From NCBI GenBank assembly GCA_021770825.1, contig JAETQD010000001.1, positions 1 to 64,000 of the forward strand: a DNA stretch of 64,000 bases, written 5' to 3'. Position 1 is the first letter of the stretch. Every line of letters begins with the position of its first letter. The stretch is from Clostridium sp. (lineage in GTDB: Bacteria > Bacillota > Clostridia > Lachnospirales > Lachnospiraceae). Under the pieces are notes generated by a model. The model was not told the DNA's origin. It did not search any database and saw nothing but the letters and a program-made list of their open reading frames with translations. Of the stretch, positions 25,220 to 34,630 are shown piece after piece. The translations under genes and the position numbers were made by a program.

Positions 25220-26533
25220 TTATTTCCATTCAAATACAGTCTGATCCTCAACCGGAGTCTGTAATGCTTCCAGAGCTTTGGTTACGATCTTTCTTCTGAT
25301 TTCCTTCTCTTCCTCATGAGTAAGGGCGGGGTTTCCTAACGGATGTGGAATTGCAATAGCAGGAACAATACGGTTTGCACCTACCGTCTGGGAAATCGGA
25401 ACTACGGTCGCAATATGAACAACCGGAATACCATAAGCTTCAATAGCTTTAACCATCGTTGCACCGCAACGAGTACAGGTTCCTCAGGTGGAGGTCAGGA
25501 TTACGGCGTCAACATGGTCATCAACCAGCTTCTGTCCGATCTCCGTTGCAAAACGCTTCGCATTGGCTACTGCTGTACCATTACCAACGGTAGCATAGTA
25601 GTATTTGTGAAGGCTGCCGATCTTTCCTTCCTTAATCATTTCTGTGATAATGTCAACCGGAAGTACGCGGTCAGCGTCTTCGTTGGCATATACCGGGTCA
25701 TATCCGCCGTGAGCTGTCTCATATGTCTCAGCTGTCAGGTCGGTAACGCCCTCGATATCATACTGGCCGTACTTGGAAGCACTGGAGGATTCGATATGAT
25801 CCGGGTTTCCCTTCGGTACAATACCGCCGGAGGTAACCAGTGCGATTTTAGCCTTGCTCATATCCTTGATTGCCTTACCAGGAGCAACACGGTCAAAGCT
25901 GGGCATCTCGTACTCAGTCTCGAATTCCTTGTCGTTTAACTTCTTAACCAGCATCTCTACTGCTCTCTCGGAACCGCGTTTTTTCTCGAAGAAGTTCTTA
26001 CGGATACCGTTGGGAAGGTAACCTTCCTCAGCAGATGCGCCGATAGCCTCGCCCTTGGCAACCTTTAATGCCAGAGGAGCCATCTTTTTAACAGCATCTC
26101 TCATGCCGGCAGCGCTGTTCTTTGTGGAGATAATATATACCTCTCTCTTGAACATGTCAGCGCCCGGGTTCTCTTTGTACATACCGGTGATAACCGGGAT
26201 ACCTTCTTTTTTAACGGCTGCAGCCACAGTACCGCAGGCCACACCGTAACGTCCGGCGTTGAAAGCCGGTCCGCAGATTACCAGGTCCGGATTCTGGCTC
26301 TTGATCATATCAAGAACGGTAGCTGTTGCAGAATCCACGTTCTCGTTGAAGTAGGAATCGCCGCAGATTACAGTAGCAACGATTTCTGCCTCTTCACCGA
26401 AATTCTGCTGGAAGGCCATACCAGGTCCAACTACGCCTTCACGAAGCTCCGGCTGGTAATCAGCTTTTTCCTCGCCACCGATGTTGGCGAAGAACTGATT
26501 AATATAATGAACAACTCTTAACTTCGACATCAT
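25220..26533 (-). CDS. grdB: Glycine reductase component B, selenoprotein GrdB (Sec at residue 350)
   Basis: Read through the UGA at 25486-25484 the protein is 437 residues. Context is ILTST-Sec-GTCTRCGA, the expected GrdB Sec position 350 with downstream cysteines. Without recoding only 349 + 78 residues would be found in two fragments. With the processed GrdE it forms the glycine-specific substrate-binding component, activating glycine by a Schiff base and transferring the carboxymethyl group to its Sec. A strong SECIS-like hairpin follows the UGA. Confidence 0.97.
25448..25486 (-). promoter_or_regulatory. SECIS element of grdB
   Basis: After the UGA a hairpin has outer stem AACC/GGTT (25478-25481 with 25451-25454), inner perfect stem CGTTGC/GCAACG (25471-25466 with 25462-25457) and apical GGT. 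Distance and shape suit SelB recognition. Confidence 0.7.
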
Positions 26534-26544
26534 TTCCTCCTAAA

Positions 26545-27825
26545 TTATCTGGCACTTAACGGGTTGAAGCCCATCTCGTTGGTGGCGCCTGTAATAACCT
26601 GAAGCTCGGCAATGATGGAACCGTCGGCCTGAAGGCTTCCGTCAAATCCACCGGCGATGATATCCGCAACTTCCGGATATCCGATTACCTTGTCCATCTT
26701 CGGAAGATGGATTACTTCATTTGCGTTACCACCTGTTACTACTGCGTTAGCTGCTGCATCTGCATCGGCTAAGGACTGGGAAGCGCCGTCGCGTCCGGCG
26801 TACTCATCAGTGATGATTACAGTCTTAACGCCCTTGCCCTCAATCTTCTTGCAGTTCATAATCAGGTCTGTATCCGGGTTACCGAAACCTTCCTGAGATA
26901 CGATAGCGCCGTCAAGACCAAGCCACTCGCAAAGCTTTGCGGACCAGTCAGAAGAACGCATCTTATCTGCCAGATATACATTCTCGTTAGTGATGATTAC
27001 ACCAACAAAGTTTAAAGTCTTTCCATGCTGAGCGAACAGGTCTTTGATAACCGGGTTGTTCAGGTGATGGTATGTTGTGTTCTTGTCACATGCAGATACG
27101 CAGTTTCCGCTTACGATTGCGCCGTCCATGATCTCGGTCGGCATAATGATTGTGGAAAGAGACTGCTTTGCATCTACGCCGTAAACATAGGTGTCATGCA
27201 TAAGTCCCTGGCTCTGAAGCATAAGAACATAAGCAACTCTCGGCAGATTCGGCCACTTTTCAATTCCTTCCTTAACGGAAACGGTCTCGTAAGTCTCAAC
27301 CTCTTTTGCCTCGATATCCTTTGCCAGCTTGCCGATGTAGTCAGCAGCCTTTAAGCCTGCCATACGAACGGCCTTTTCATGAGCATGTTTTGCAAGTCCG
27401 TCAACCGGCTCACAGATAACCACAAGGTTATTGAGCTTGGAGAACGGTGTGTACTTGGAGCCCTCCCCAGTCATGTCGATAATGCCTTCCTGGAAGCCCA
27501 CGATCTTACCGGTTGTAACAACGGCGCTGCCGCGAAGTACGTTTGTACGTCCGCTTCCCACCGGAGCCACCTTGGAGATCATTCCCGGGAACATAGCACC
27601 TTCACCGTTTACCTTTACACGAGGCTCGATAACGTCCTTAACCGGCATGATGCGAACGTTCTCGCCCGGTTTTGCGATATCAAGTTCAACGGATTTCAGT
27701 GTTTCGTCCTCAAGAATAAGGGCTTTCAACTCGTCGGCATTCACGTAGATGGTTCCGTTTTCCACCTTGGATTCTGCTCCAAACTGAATGTCGTTAATCG
27801 GAATGATTCCTAATTCGAGTTTCAT
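26545..27825 (-). CDS. grdE: Glycine reductase component B proprotein GrdE
   Basis: 426 residues. The self-cleavage site Asn-241/Cys-242 lies in IVSGNCVSACDKNTTYHH; cleavage gives two subunits, the second with an N-terminal pyruvoyl-type carbonyl that binds glycine. It pairs with GrdB, whose ATG is 11 bases downstream of its stop. The first structural gene after grdX. Confidence 0.96.
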   Translation of the reverse strand: MKLELGIIPINDIQFGAESKVENGTIYVNADELKALILEDETLKSVELDIAKPGENVRIMPVKDVIEPRVKVNGEGAMFPGMISKVAPVGSGRTNVLRGSAVVTTGKIVGFQEGIIDMTGEGSKYTPFSKLNNLVVICEPVDGLAKHAHEKAVRMAGLKAADYIGKLAKDIEAKEVETYETVSVKEGIEKWPNLPRVAYVLMLQSQGLMHDTYVYGVDAKQSLSTIIMPTEIMDGAIVSGNCVSACDKNTTYHHLNNPVIKDLFAQHGKTLNFVGVIITNENVYLADKMRSSDWSAKLCEWLGLDGAIVSQEGFGNPDTDLIMNCKKIEGKGVKTVIITDEYAGRDGASQSLADADAAANAVVTGGNANEVIHLPKMDKVIGYPEVADIIAGGFDGSLQADGSIIAELQVITGATNEMGFNPLSAR

Positions 27826-27854
27826 TTGTTTAGCTACCCCGCTTTCTTAAAAAA

Positions 27855-28238
27855 CTACAAGATTTTTTGGATCGCTCCTTCAATCAGCGAAAGATCCACT
27901 GCCTGGAAATCCTCCAGAAGATTTTCAGGCCAGTCGGGCGTTTTCCGAATGGACTGAAATTTACGGCATGTCATAATACCGTTTTCAATGGTGATCTCCT
28001 GATTGTAGAATTCCTCTTTGTCCACAGGACGGTTGGATATCATCACTGACTTATAAGGAGTCTGATTGGGTTTCAAGCTTCCCGTCATCGGATGCGTTTC
28101 CAGACACCAGCTTTTCTGAATATAATCCCGGACAGTCAAAAGCACGTCCATGTAGCCTTTTCCTTCCAGATATTCAATTTGTACCTGGTCACCGTATTTT
28201 ACCAGGCACATCGGGTTGTTGGTAATAATCCGATACAT
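27855..28238 (-). CDS. grdX: GrdX, glycine reductase operon leader protein
   Basis: Small soluble protein (127 residues from ATG 28238) that precedes grdE in many Stickland organisms; its role is unknown. Recognised by the start MYRIITNNPMCLVKY and the VLLTVRDYIQKSWCLETHPM-like section. ATG 28238 is favoured by GGGGTG six bases upstream; an earlier TTG at 28277 has no site. Confidence 0.88.
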   Translation of the reverse strand: MYRIITNNPMCLVKYGDQVQIEYLEGKGYMDVLLTVRDYIQKSWCLETHPMTGSLKPNQTPYKSVMISNRPVDKEEFYNQEITIENGIMTCRKFQSIRKTPDWPENLLEDFQAVDLSLIEGAIQKIL

Positions 28239-28495
28239 GCTGTTCACCCCTATTGATTCAGGAAATTCCTGTTTCAACCATACTTTTTTTAAATTACAGA
28301 AATTCTCAATATTGATAATTTCTATATATAGACTTTAACATACTTTACTCAAAAAGAAAAGATGGTTGAAGTTTTTTTCTAAAGTTTTTTTCAAGGATCG
28401 AGAAAAAAACTTCTTGATTTTGAAAAAAAATTCCGGTAGAATAAAAAAAGAATGGAAAAATTTGTCAAGCAATTTCCATAGAAAGGAATAAATTC
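28239..28495. promoter_or_regulatory. Divergent AT-rich regulatory region, grdX / regulator
   Basis: 257 bases with homopolymer A/T runs and no gene. On the plus strand TTGATT (28414-28419), 17-base spacer, TAGAAT (28437-28442) make a good promoter for the regulator gene. No glycine riboswitch-like structure was seen. The grdX promoter must lie here on the minus strand, but its boxes are not unambiguous. Confidence 0.55.
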
Positions 28496-29476
28496 ATGGA
28501 CAGTAAAACTTTTACTTCAACCTATTACATGGATACCAAATCGGCGGCCTACACACGAACGCTCTCAGACTGCAAACGGGTGGCCATTTCCAATGCCAAT
28601 GTGCTGTTAATTGGCGAATCTGGTGTAGGAAAGGATGTGGCGGCACAATATATACACGCTCTAAGCCGCCGGTCCGACAAGGCCTTCGTGGCAGTAAACT
28701 GCAATGCCTACACGGAGTCTTTGCTGGAGCCGGAGCTTTTCGGTGTGGAGCCGGGAATCTTTTCCGACACCATCCGACGGCGGATTGGAAAATTCGAGCT
28801 GGCAGATCATGGAACTTTATTTCTCGATGCCATCGGTGATGTGAGCCTGACCACGCAGGTAAAGCTTCTGCGTGCCATTGAAACAAAGGAAATCGAGCGG
28901 CTTGGCGGAAACAATAAAAAAATTCTGGATTTCCGTCTGATCACGGCCACCAGCCGGGATCTCCCCACGGAAGTCATAAACGGCAGCTTCCGTGAGGACT
29001 TCTTCTACCGCATCAGTACCATTGTAATCCGGATTCCTCCCTTAAGGGATCGCAAGGAGGACTTGGAGGGGATGATTCACTTCTTTTTGCAGAAAGCCCA
29101 GGAAGAGAACGGCATCCGCATTGACCGGATTGAGGATAAGGTCTGGGAGTTTTTGATGAATTATGACTATCCCGGAAATATCAGGGAACTTAAAAATACC
29201 CTGGACCGGATGGTGGTGCTGTCCCAGAACCATGTGATCACCACGGAAGGGATTCCAATTCTTTACAATTTGAAACGGATGGCTCCCGTTTCTTCCTATG
29301 CCACTCATGAACTCATTACCTGGAAGGAATTTAAGCGGAGAAGTGAACGGGAATATCTGGAGTGGGCCCTCAGACAGACCAACTGGAACGTCAGCGCAGC
29401 GGCCAGAGAGCTGTCCATCAGCACACGGCAGATTTTTAATAAAATCAACGAATACAACATTGAAAAGCCATTTTAA
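28496..29476 (+). CDS. Enhancer-binding-protein-like regulator with decayed ATPase motifs (326 aa)
   Basis: AAA+ domain of sigma-54-activator type (~20-240) plus C-terminal Fis-like HTH (ATSxAARELSISTRQIFNKI region, ~285-325). Walker A GESGVGKD is present and the arginine region FREDFFYRIS is intact. Two key sites are changed: the sigma-54-contacting GAFTGA loop reads PGIFSD, and Walker B reads LFLDAIGD, lacking the usual Glu. No N-terminal sensor domain exists. It is divergent from grdX and therefore a likely regulator of glycine reductase, but probably not through sigma-54 remodelling (inference). Confidence 0.88.
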   Translation: MDSKTFTSTYYMDTKSAAYTRTLSDCKRVAISNANVLLIGESGVGKDVAAQYIHALSRRSDKAFVAVNCNAYTESLLEPELFGVEPGIFSDTIRRRIGKFELADHGTLFLDAIGDVSLTTQVKLLRAIETKEIERLGGNNKKILDFRLITATSRDLPTEVINGSFREDFFYRISTIVIRIPPLRDRKEDLEGMIHFFLQKAQEENGIRIDRIEDKVWEFLMNYDYPGNIRELKNTLDRMVVLSQNHVITTEGIPILYNLKRMAPVSSYATHELITWKEFKRRSEREYLEWALRQTNWNVSAAARELSISTRQIFNKINEYNIEKPF

Positions 29477-29493
29477 CTCTTAAGCCTGCCTTT

Positions 29494-29535
29494 GGGCCTC
29501 CCGCAGATCAGAACCTCTGCGGGAGGCCCATTTGT
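29494..29535 (+). terminator. Terminator of the regulator gene
   Basis: A perfect 14-bp stem (29494-29507 with 29516-29529), GC-rich, followed by ATTTGTTTCTTT. Confidence 0.9.
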
Positions 29536-29672
29536 TTCTTTATGCTATCCTCTCCTTCCTTTTCCTCCATATTGACTAGCGCTGTCATTTCGTGTATATT
29601 GGTGTAATATTCAAACTCTATCAGCAAAATATCACAATAATTTGAACCAGGCAATGATTCAGAAAATATTTT

Positions 29673-29701
29673 TTGCATTTCCATTTATTTACTTATATAA
29701 T
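29673..29701 (+). promoter_or_regulatory. Promoter of the 654-aa regulator
   Basis: TTGCAT (29673-29678), exactly 17 bases, TATAAT (29696-29701). The intergenic stretch 29477-29781 (about 305 bases) otherwise holds only the upstream terminator and this promoter. Confidence 0.75.
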
Positions 29702-29781
29702 CTGAGTTTTTGGGCTGGATTCGTCCTAAAAGGCCCATGGTCATGGCTTGCATTCACCCAAAAGAAAGGAACAAATTGCTT

Positions 29782-31746
29782 ATGAAAGAAAAAGTTCTTC
29801 TAATTTATATGGATGTATCAACGAAGACGGGAATTCTTCCCTACCTGTCTTCTATATTTTCTTCCTATCTGATTTTTGACAGTATGCTGGCAGATCAGAT
29901 TGACCACGAAAAAATCAAAGACTATCAGATGATTCTTTTTTCCTTTGCGCTCTGTGACTCCAGGGCCAGGGAGTTGGTGAAGGATTATGGAATTCCCATG
30001 TACCAGTGCGGCAGGGAATTAAATTATACCCATATCCACAAAATTCTCGAAATCCCGTCCCACTCGGCCGTGTGCATTGTCAATGATCGGGAAGACAACT
30101 GCAAAGAGGTTTTGGAATCTCTCACGGCCCTGGGACTCACTCAGTACCGGTACACCATGTATTATCCCGGCGGACCGGATGTGGATCCCACCATACAGTA
30201 TGCCGTCACACCCGGTGAAAGCCGGTATGTCCCCTCTTCCATCCGCACGGTCATCGACATTGAAAACCGGAATGTGGACATGGGAACCCTCTGCCATATT
30301 GCAAGTAATTTCCATCTCCCGGCCAGCCTGTTAAATAAGGTACAGGAGAATTTTGCCAACTACATCAGCAGCTTCATGCGCTACATCAACAATCAGATCG
30401 AAGAAACCATGCAGTTTTTCCTTGTGCGCGACAAGCTTTTGGACACTCTGAAAATGGGCATATGCATCACCGACTGCGAGGGAAAAATTCTTATGGCCAA
30501 CCAGACCTTCTGCAATTCCCTTAAAATGAACCGCTCCTATGTGAAGGGAAGGCTTCTTTCTGGCGTATTGGGCGAATGGGATATTTTTGTGGATTTGGAG
30601 CAGCTTTTAAACGGGAACGTGGTTTCTCTGGGAGCCGGGACCGAGCGGGTCTATTTGTATTTTTCCAGAACCTACGAGACCTCCTATGGAAATGATAAGC
30701 TTTTGTTTTTGACGGAACCGGCTTCTTCGATTCTGCCTCCGGCGGCCTCCATTCTCTCCTCCGGTCTGGAATTCCCGGTGGGAGCAAAAATTCCCAATAA
30801 TGAGTCCTCCATTTTCCGGCTGATTGCAGGAGACAGACAGCTTTCTGCCCTCTTCCACACCATTATCTCCTACGCGGAAACGGATTTTCCAATTCTGATT
30901 CTGGGAGAGCCGGGACTGTACCAGCCCCAGGTGGCCCGCTTTATCCACGAAAATTCCGCCCGGGCCAATGAGCCGTTTTTATTGTTCGACGCGGCGGAAT
31001 CCTGTCAGAAGCTACGAAGGTTTATGAAAACAGCCAACGATGCCACCATATACATCAATCACCTGGAACACGCCTCCATGGAGGTCCAGAGCTTTCTCTG
31101 CTCTGTTTTGAATATCCAGGACTCCCAGGAGTTTTTCCAGACCAGCATCAAGGGAAAGGGCCCGCGTTTTATCTGCTCCTACCATGGGAACCTCCAGTCC
31201 GGAGAGATTCTTCCGGAGCTTTTCTACCAGTTGGGAACGCTGACCTTAAATCTTCCGCCCCTCAGAGAGCTTCGGGGAAGTATTCCTTATTTTTATGAAT
31301 ATGCCTTCAATAATCTCTTTTTAAGCGGAGTCCAGAAAATGGAAACCCTGTTTACGGACACAATGATACAATTTTTGAAAGAATATGAATATCCAGGGAA
31401 TTTCAGGGAATTCAGAAATCTATGCCGGTATTTCCACTGCATTTTCAAGGGAAAAAAGCTGACCACAGCCCAGCTTCCCTCCTATATCCATTATGAGCCG
31501 CCCATGCGGGAGACCTTGGCCTTTCTGGAACGGGAGGTGCTGGAGCTGATCATGGGACATCCCCACAGCGGAAGGAACAAGATCATTGTGCTTCTTTCAG
31601 AAAAGGGAATTGAGGTTACCTCCCATCAGGTCCGGATGATTCTGAATGATTTGGCGGCAAAGGCATATATTCAGGTTATGAAAACAAAACAGGGATGTGA
31701 GATTACAGAACTGGGAGAATATGTGCTTCAGAGCGGCACAAGATAG
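29782..31746 (+). CDS. Large regulator with PAS and inactive AAA-like domain (654 aa)
   Basis: Residues ~1-190 form a sensor-like domain reminiscent of PrpR_N (YGIPMYQCGRELNYTHIHKI). About 195-300 is a PAS-like segment (MGICITDCEGKILMANQTFC), followed by an AAA+-like domain ~340-560 in which the P-loop is GEPGLYQPQVA without the GK, and the Walker B equivalent is ATIYINHLEHAS. The C-terminus carries a winged-helix (PHSGRNKIIVLLSEKGIEVT) instead of a Fis HTH. ATG 29782 has AAAGGA upstream; the first 24 residues of the longer frame are not conserved-looking. Likely a paralogous regulator of the Stickland region, working without ATP hydrolysis. Confidence 0.8.
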   Translation: MKEKVLLIYMDVSTKTGILPYLSSIFSSYLIFDSMLADQIDHEKIKDYQMILFSFALCDSRARELVKDYGIPMYQCGRELNYTHIHKILEIPSHSAVCIVNDREDNCKEVLESLTALGLTQYRYTMYYPGGPDVDPTIQYAVTPGESRYVPSSIRTVIDIENRNVDMGTLCHIASNFHLPASLLNKVQENFANYISSFMRYINNQIEETMQFFLVRDKLLDTLKMGICITDCEGKILMANQTFCNSLKMNRSYVKGRLLSGVLGEWDIFVDLEQLLNGNVVSLGAGTERVYLYFSRTYETSYGNDKLLFLTEPASSILPPAASILSSGLEFPVGAKIPNNESSIFRLIAGDRQLSALFHTIISYAETDFPILILGEPGLYQPQVARFIHENSARANEPFLLFDAAESCQKLRRFMKTANDATIYINHLEHASMEVQSFLCSVLNIQDSQEFFQTSIKGKGPRFICSYHGNLQSGEILPELFYQLGTLTLNLPPLRELRGSIPYFYEYAFNNLFLSGVQKMETLFTDTMIQFLKEYEYPGNFREFRNLCRYFHCIFKGKKLTTAQLPSYIHYEPPMRETLAFLEREVLELIMGHPHSGRNKIIVLLSEKGIEVTSHQVRMILNDLAAKAYIQVMKTKQGCEITELGEYVLQSGTR

Positions 31747-31762
31747 AGAAGTGTAAAAATAA

Positions 31763-31811
31763 CGGGCAGGATGCAGATTGTGTTGTGATCTGCGTCCTGC
31801 CCGTTTTTTTT
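31763..31811. terminator. Bidirectional terminator
   Basis: Stem 31763-31778 with 31788-31803, GC-rich, followed by eight T on the plus strand and GTTATTTTTA on the minus strand. Shared by the convergent regulator and lipoprotein genes. Confidence 0.9.
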
Positions 31812-31815
31812 GGTC

Positions 31816-32628
31816 TTACTGCTGTAAAGCGCTTGCATCCACCTCAGTGTAGCCGTCCGTGGACGGAAGCTCGATGGTCACAGGCTGTCCCGGATTGTTG
31901 TAGGTCATTGCCATATCCATTACCATGGATGCGGTCTCACCCTGAGCGGAAAGCTCAATTTCCATCACCAGCTTTTCGCTCTTTAAGTAACCGTCTGCGC
32001 CGATCAGGCATTCACCGGAAACACTCTTTAAGGACATTTCCATGCCCTCCATATCAGAGCCGGAGTTTGCAAGAATTTCCTCCACAAAGGAACCCATCTT
32101 GGACGGATCTCCGGTAAATGTGAGCAGCGTATCCTCGCCCTTTTCTTCGAGAGTGATGTCACTCATCCACTCCACATCCACTTCCATGCCTGCGGAGCTG
32201 GCCTCTGCCTGCTCGGACATGGCGGATGCGTCCATAGCATATTTCACCTTCTGTCCCATGGCATCCATATAATAGTGGCCATCGGTGTAGAACATGGTCA
32301 TCTCAAAGGACTCTCCCTCGGCAGAGGTGGTGTTGGTAATCAGACACTTGATGTCGTCGGTGTTGTAGCCGTCGGCTTTCATGGCCATTTCCATTGCCAT
32401 GGTCTCTTCGCCGAACTTCATATCCATGTTCATGTCCATGACCATATCCATGGATGTGAGCTCTGCATTTTTCTTCATGGCCTCGGAATACACTTCCTTC
32501 GGGTCAAGTTTTGCAGCTTCTGTGGCCGCCTCTGTCTGCGCGGCAGCGGCGGTGGCGGAAGAAGAACCGGAATTCCCGCCGCAGGCAGCGGAAGAAAGAA
32601 CCATTCCAGCACATAACAATGCAATCAA
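31816..32628 (-). CDS. DUF6612-type lipoprotein
   Basis: Secreted lipoprotein with lipobox LSSAAC (Cys at about residue 16 of the given frame) and a Met-rich beta protein of the DUF6612/LppX-like kind (MDMVMDMNMDMKF, TDGHYYMDAMG). The expected start is not present: the frame just upstream reads AGT-AGG-AAA-AAG-GTA where ATG-(A)AG-AAA would be normal, after GGGAGG. The TTG at 32628 is a fall-back start, but the hydrophobic signal begins further upstream. Role unknown; such proteins bind amphipathic molecules. Confidence 0.7.
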   Translation of the reverse strand: MIALLCAGMVLSSAACGGNSGSSSATAAAAQTEAATEAAKLDPKEVYSEAMKKNAELTSMDMVMDMNMDMKFGEETMAMEMAMKADGYNTDDIKCLITNTTSAEGESFEMTMFYTDGHYYMDAMGQKVKYAMDASAMSEQAEASSAGMEVDVEWMSDITLEEKGEDTLLTFTGDPSKMGSFVEEILANSGSDMEGMEMSLKSVSGECLIGADGYLKSEKLVMEIELSAQGETASMVMDMAMTYNNPGQPVTIELPSTDGYTEVDASALQQ

Positions 32629-32671
32629 TACCTTTTTCCTACTTTACCTCCCAATAAAACTTTTAAATTTA

Positions 32672-34603
32672 TTATTTGGCTTCCACTTCCACTTTTCTGA
32701 CGGTTCTGGAAGCAATCTCTTCTTTGATGCTGTCGATGAAGGCAGAAAGAGAGGTCTGTCCTTCATCTCCCTTGAAGCGGCTTCTTACGGAAACACAGCC
32801 GTCAGCCTCTTCTTTCTGGCCAACCACCAGCATGTAGGGGATTTTTAAGGTCTGTGCCTCACGAATCTTGTAGCCGATCTTTTCGGAGCGGAGATCGATC
32901 TCTGCGCGGATTCCGGCCTCATCCAGAGTCTTCTTCACGGACTGGGCGTAAGCTTCGTATTTCTCGGAAATCGGCAGTACCTTTACCTGTACCGGAGCCA
33001 GCCAGGTGGGGAATGCACCTGCAAAGTGCTCAATTAAAATACCGATGAAACGTTCAATGGAACCGAAAGCAACACGGTGAATCATGATGGGTCTGTGCTT
33101 CTCTCCGTCTGCACCAATGTATTCCAGCTCAAATCTCTGGGGAAGCTGGAAGTCAAGCTGGATTGTGCCGCACTGCCAGGTTCTTCCGATGGCATCCACC
33201 AGATGGAAGTCAATCTTCGGACCGTAGAAAGCGCCGTCCCCTTCATTGATCACATAGTCCAGTCCCAGATCGTCTAAGGCTCCCTGTAAGGAGCTTGTTG
33301 CCATCTCCCAGTCCTCATCGCTTCCCATGGAGTCCTCCGGTCTTGTGGAAAGCTCCACATGGTATTTGAAGCCGAACAGGGAATATACCTCATTGATCAG
33401 TCCTGCAACGCCCTTGATCTCATCGCGGATCTGCTCCGGAGTCATGAAGATATGGGCATCGTCCTGTGTAAAGCAGCGTACACGCATAAGGCCATGGAGC
33501 TGGCCGGATTTTTCATGGCGGTGAACGATACCAAGCTCACCAACGCGTAAGGGCAGATCACGGTAGGAACGGGGCTCCGATGCGTATACCAGAACACCGC
33601 CCGGACAGTTCATGGGCTTGATGGCATAATCTTCATCGTCAATGACCGTTGTGTACATGTTGTTCTTATAGTGATCCCAGTGGCCGGAAGTTTCCCAGAG
33701 ACTTCTGTTTAAGATGATGGGAGTGGAAACCTCCACGTAGCCTGCCTTTTTGTGGATTTCACGCCAGTAGTCAAGCAGTATATTCTTTAAAACCATTCCC
33801 TTGGGAAGGAAGAACGGGAAGCCTGGGCCTGCATCGTGCATCATGAATAAGCCCAGTTCCTTTCCGATCTTTCTGTGGTCACGCTTTTTGGCCTCTTCCA
33901 TCATGGTGATGTAGGCCTCCAGCTCCTCTTTCTTTGCGAAAGCGGTTGCGTAAATTCTTGTGAGCATCTTATTCTTTTCGCTTCCGCGCCAGTATGCGCC
34001 TGCAATGCTCATAAGCTTAAATGCCTTTCCCACTTCCTTCGTGGTCATAACGTGGGGGCCAGCACAGAGGTCTGTGAATTCACCCTGTTTATAGAAGCTG
34101 ATGACAGCGTCCTCCGGCAGGTCTTCAATTAACTCCACCTTATAGGGCTCATCCTTTTCCTTCATGAGGGCAATGGCCTCTTCTCTCGGCAGCTCAAAGC
34201 GCTCTAAAGGAAGGGCTTCCTTGATGATCTTTTTCATCTCGGCCTCAATCTTTTCCAGATCATCGGCTGTGATGGGTTCTTTGGAATCCACATCATAGTA
34301 GAAACCGTCGGCAATGGACGGACCGATGGCAAGCTTGGTGTCGGGCCATAACCGTTTGATGGCCTGGGCCATCACATGGCTTGCGGTGTGACGGAGCGCG
34401 GAAAGCCCCTCGGCATCCTTTGCTGTCAGAATATTAAGCTGGCAGTCGGAATCCACAACGGTTCTCAAATCAGCTTCCTCTCCGTTGATTTCGGCCACAC
34501 AGGCCATTCTTGCGAGACCTTCGCTGATGTCCTTTGCAATGTCAATGACAGCCATGGGCTGTGCGTACTCTTTCACAGAGCCGTCTTTTAATGTGATTTT
34601 CAT
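32672..34603 (-). CDS. thrS: Threonyl-tRNA synthetase
   Basis: 643 residues with TGS domain (MKITLKDGSVKEY), the editing HxxxH region (HTASHVMAQ) and class II catalytic core with LxRxG/CTQDDAHIF motifs and GSIERFIG. The anticodon-binding C-terminal domain follows from ~540. ATG 34603 is the family's start; an upstream GTG at 34696 lies inside the T-box. Regulated by the T-box leader upstream. Confidence 0.97.
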   Translation of the reverse strand: MKITLKDGSVKEYAQPMAVIDIAKDISEGLARMACVAEINGEEADLRTVVDSDCQLNILTAKDAEGLSALRHTASHVMAQAIKRLWPDTKLAIGPSIADGFYYDVDSKEPITADDLEKIEAEMKKIIKEALPLERFELPREEAIALMKEKDEPYKVELIEDLPEDAVISFYKQGEFTDLCAGPHVMTTKEVGKAFKLMSIAGAYWRGSEKNKMLTRIYATAFAKKEELEAYITMMEEAKKRDHRKIGKELGLFMMHDAGPGFPFFLPKGMVLKNILLDYWREIHKKAGYVEVSTPIILNRSLWETSGHWDHYKNNMYTTVIDDEDYAIKPMNCPGGVLVYASEPRSYRDLPLRVGELGIVHRHEKSGQLHGLMRVRCFTQDDAHIFMTPEQIRDEIKGVAGLINEVYSLFGFKYHVELSTRPEDSMGSDEDWEMATSSLQGALDDLGLDYVINEGDGAFYGPKIDFHLVDAIGRTWQCGTIQLDFQLPQRFELEYIGADGEKHRPIMIHRVAFGSIERFIGILIEHFAGAFPTWLAPVQVKVLPISEKYEAYAQSVKKTLDEAGIRAEIDLRSEKIGYKIREAQTLKIPYMLVVGQKEEADGCVSVRSRFKGDEGQTSLSAFIDSIKEEIASRTVRKVEVEAK

Positions 34604-34630
34604 GACACATTCTCCTTTTCTTTTTCCAGT

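Noticed and set aside
25343-25939. Long plus-strand ORF opposite grdB
   Set aside because: Antisense shadow of grdB with no recognisable protein features or ribosome binding site.
28239-28495. Glycine riboswitch before grdX
   Set aside because: The interval is A/T-rich runs without the expected paired stem architecture.
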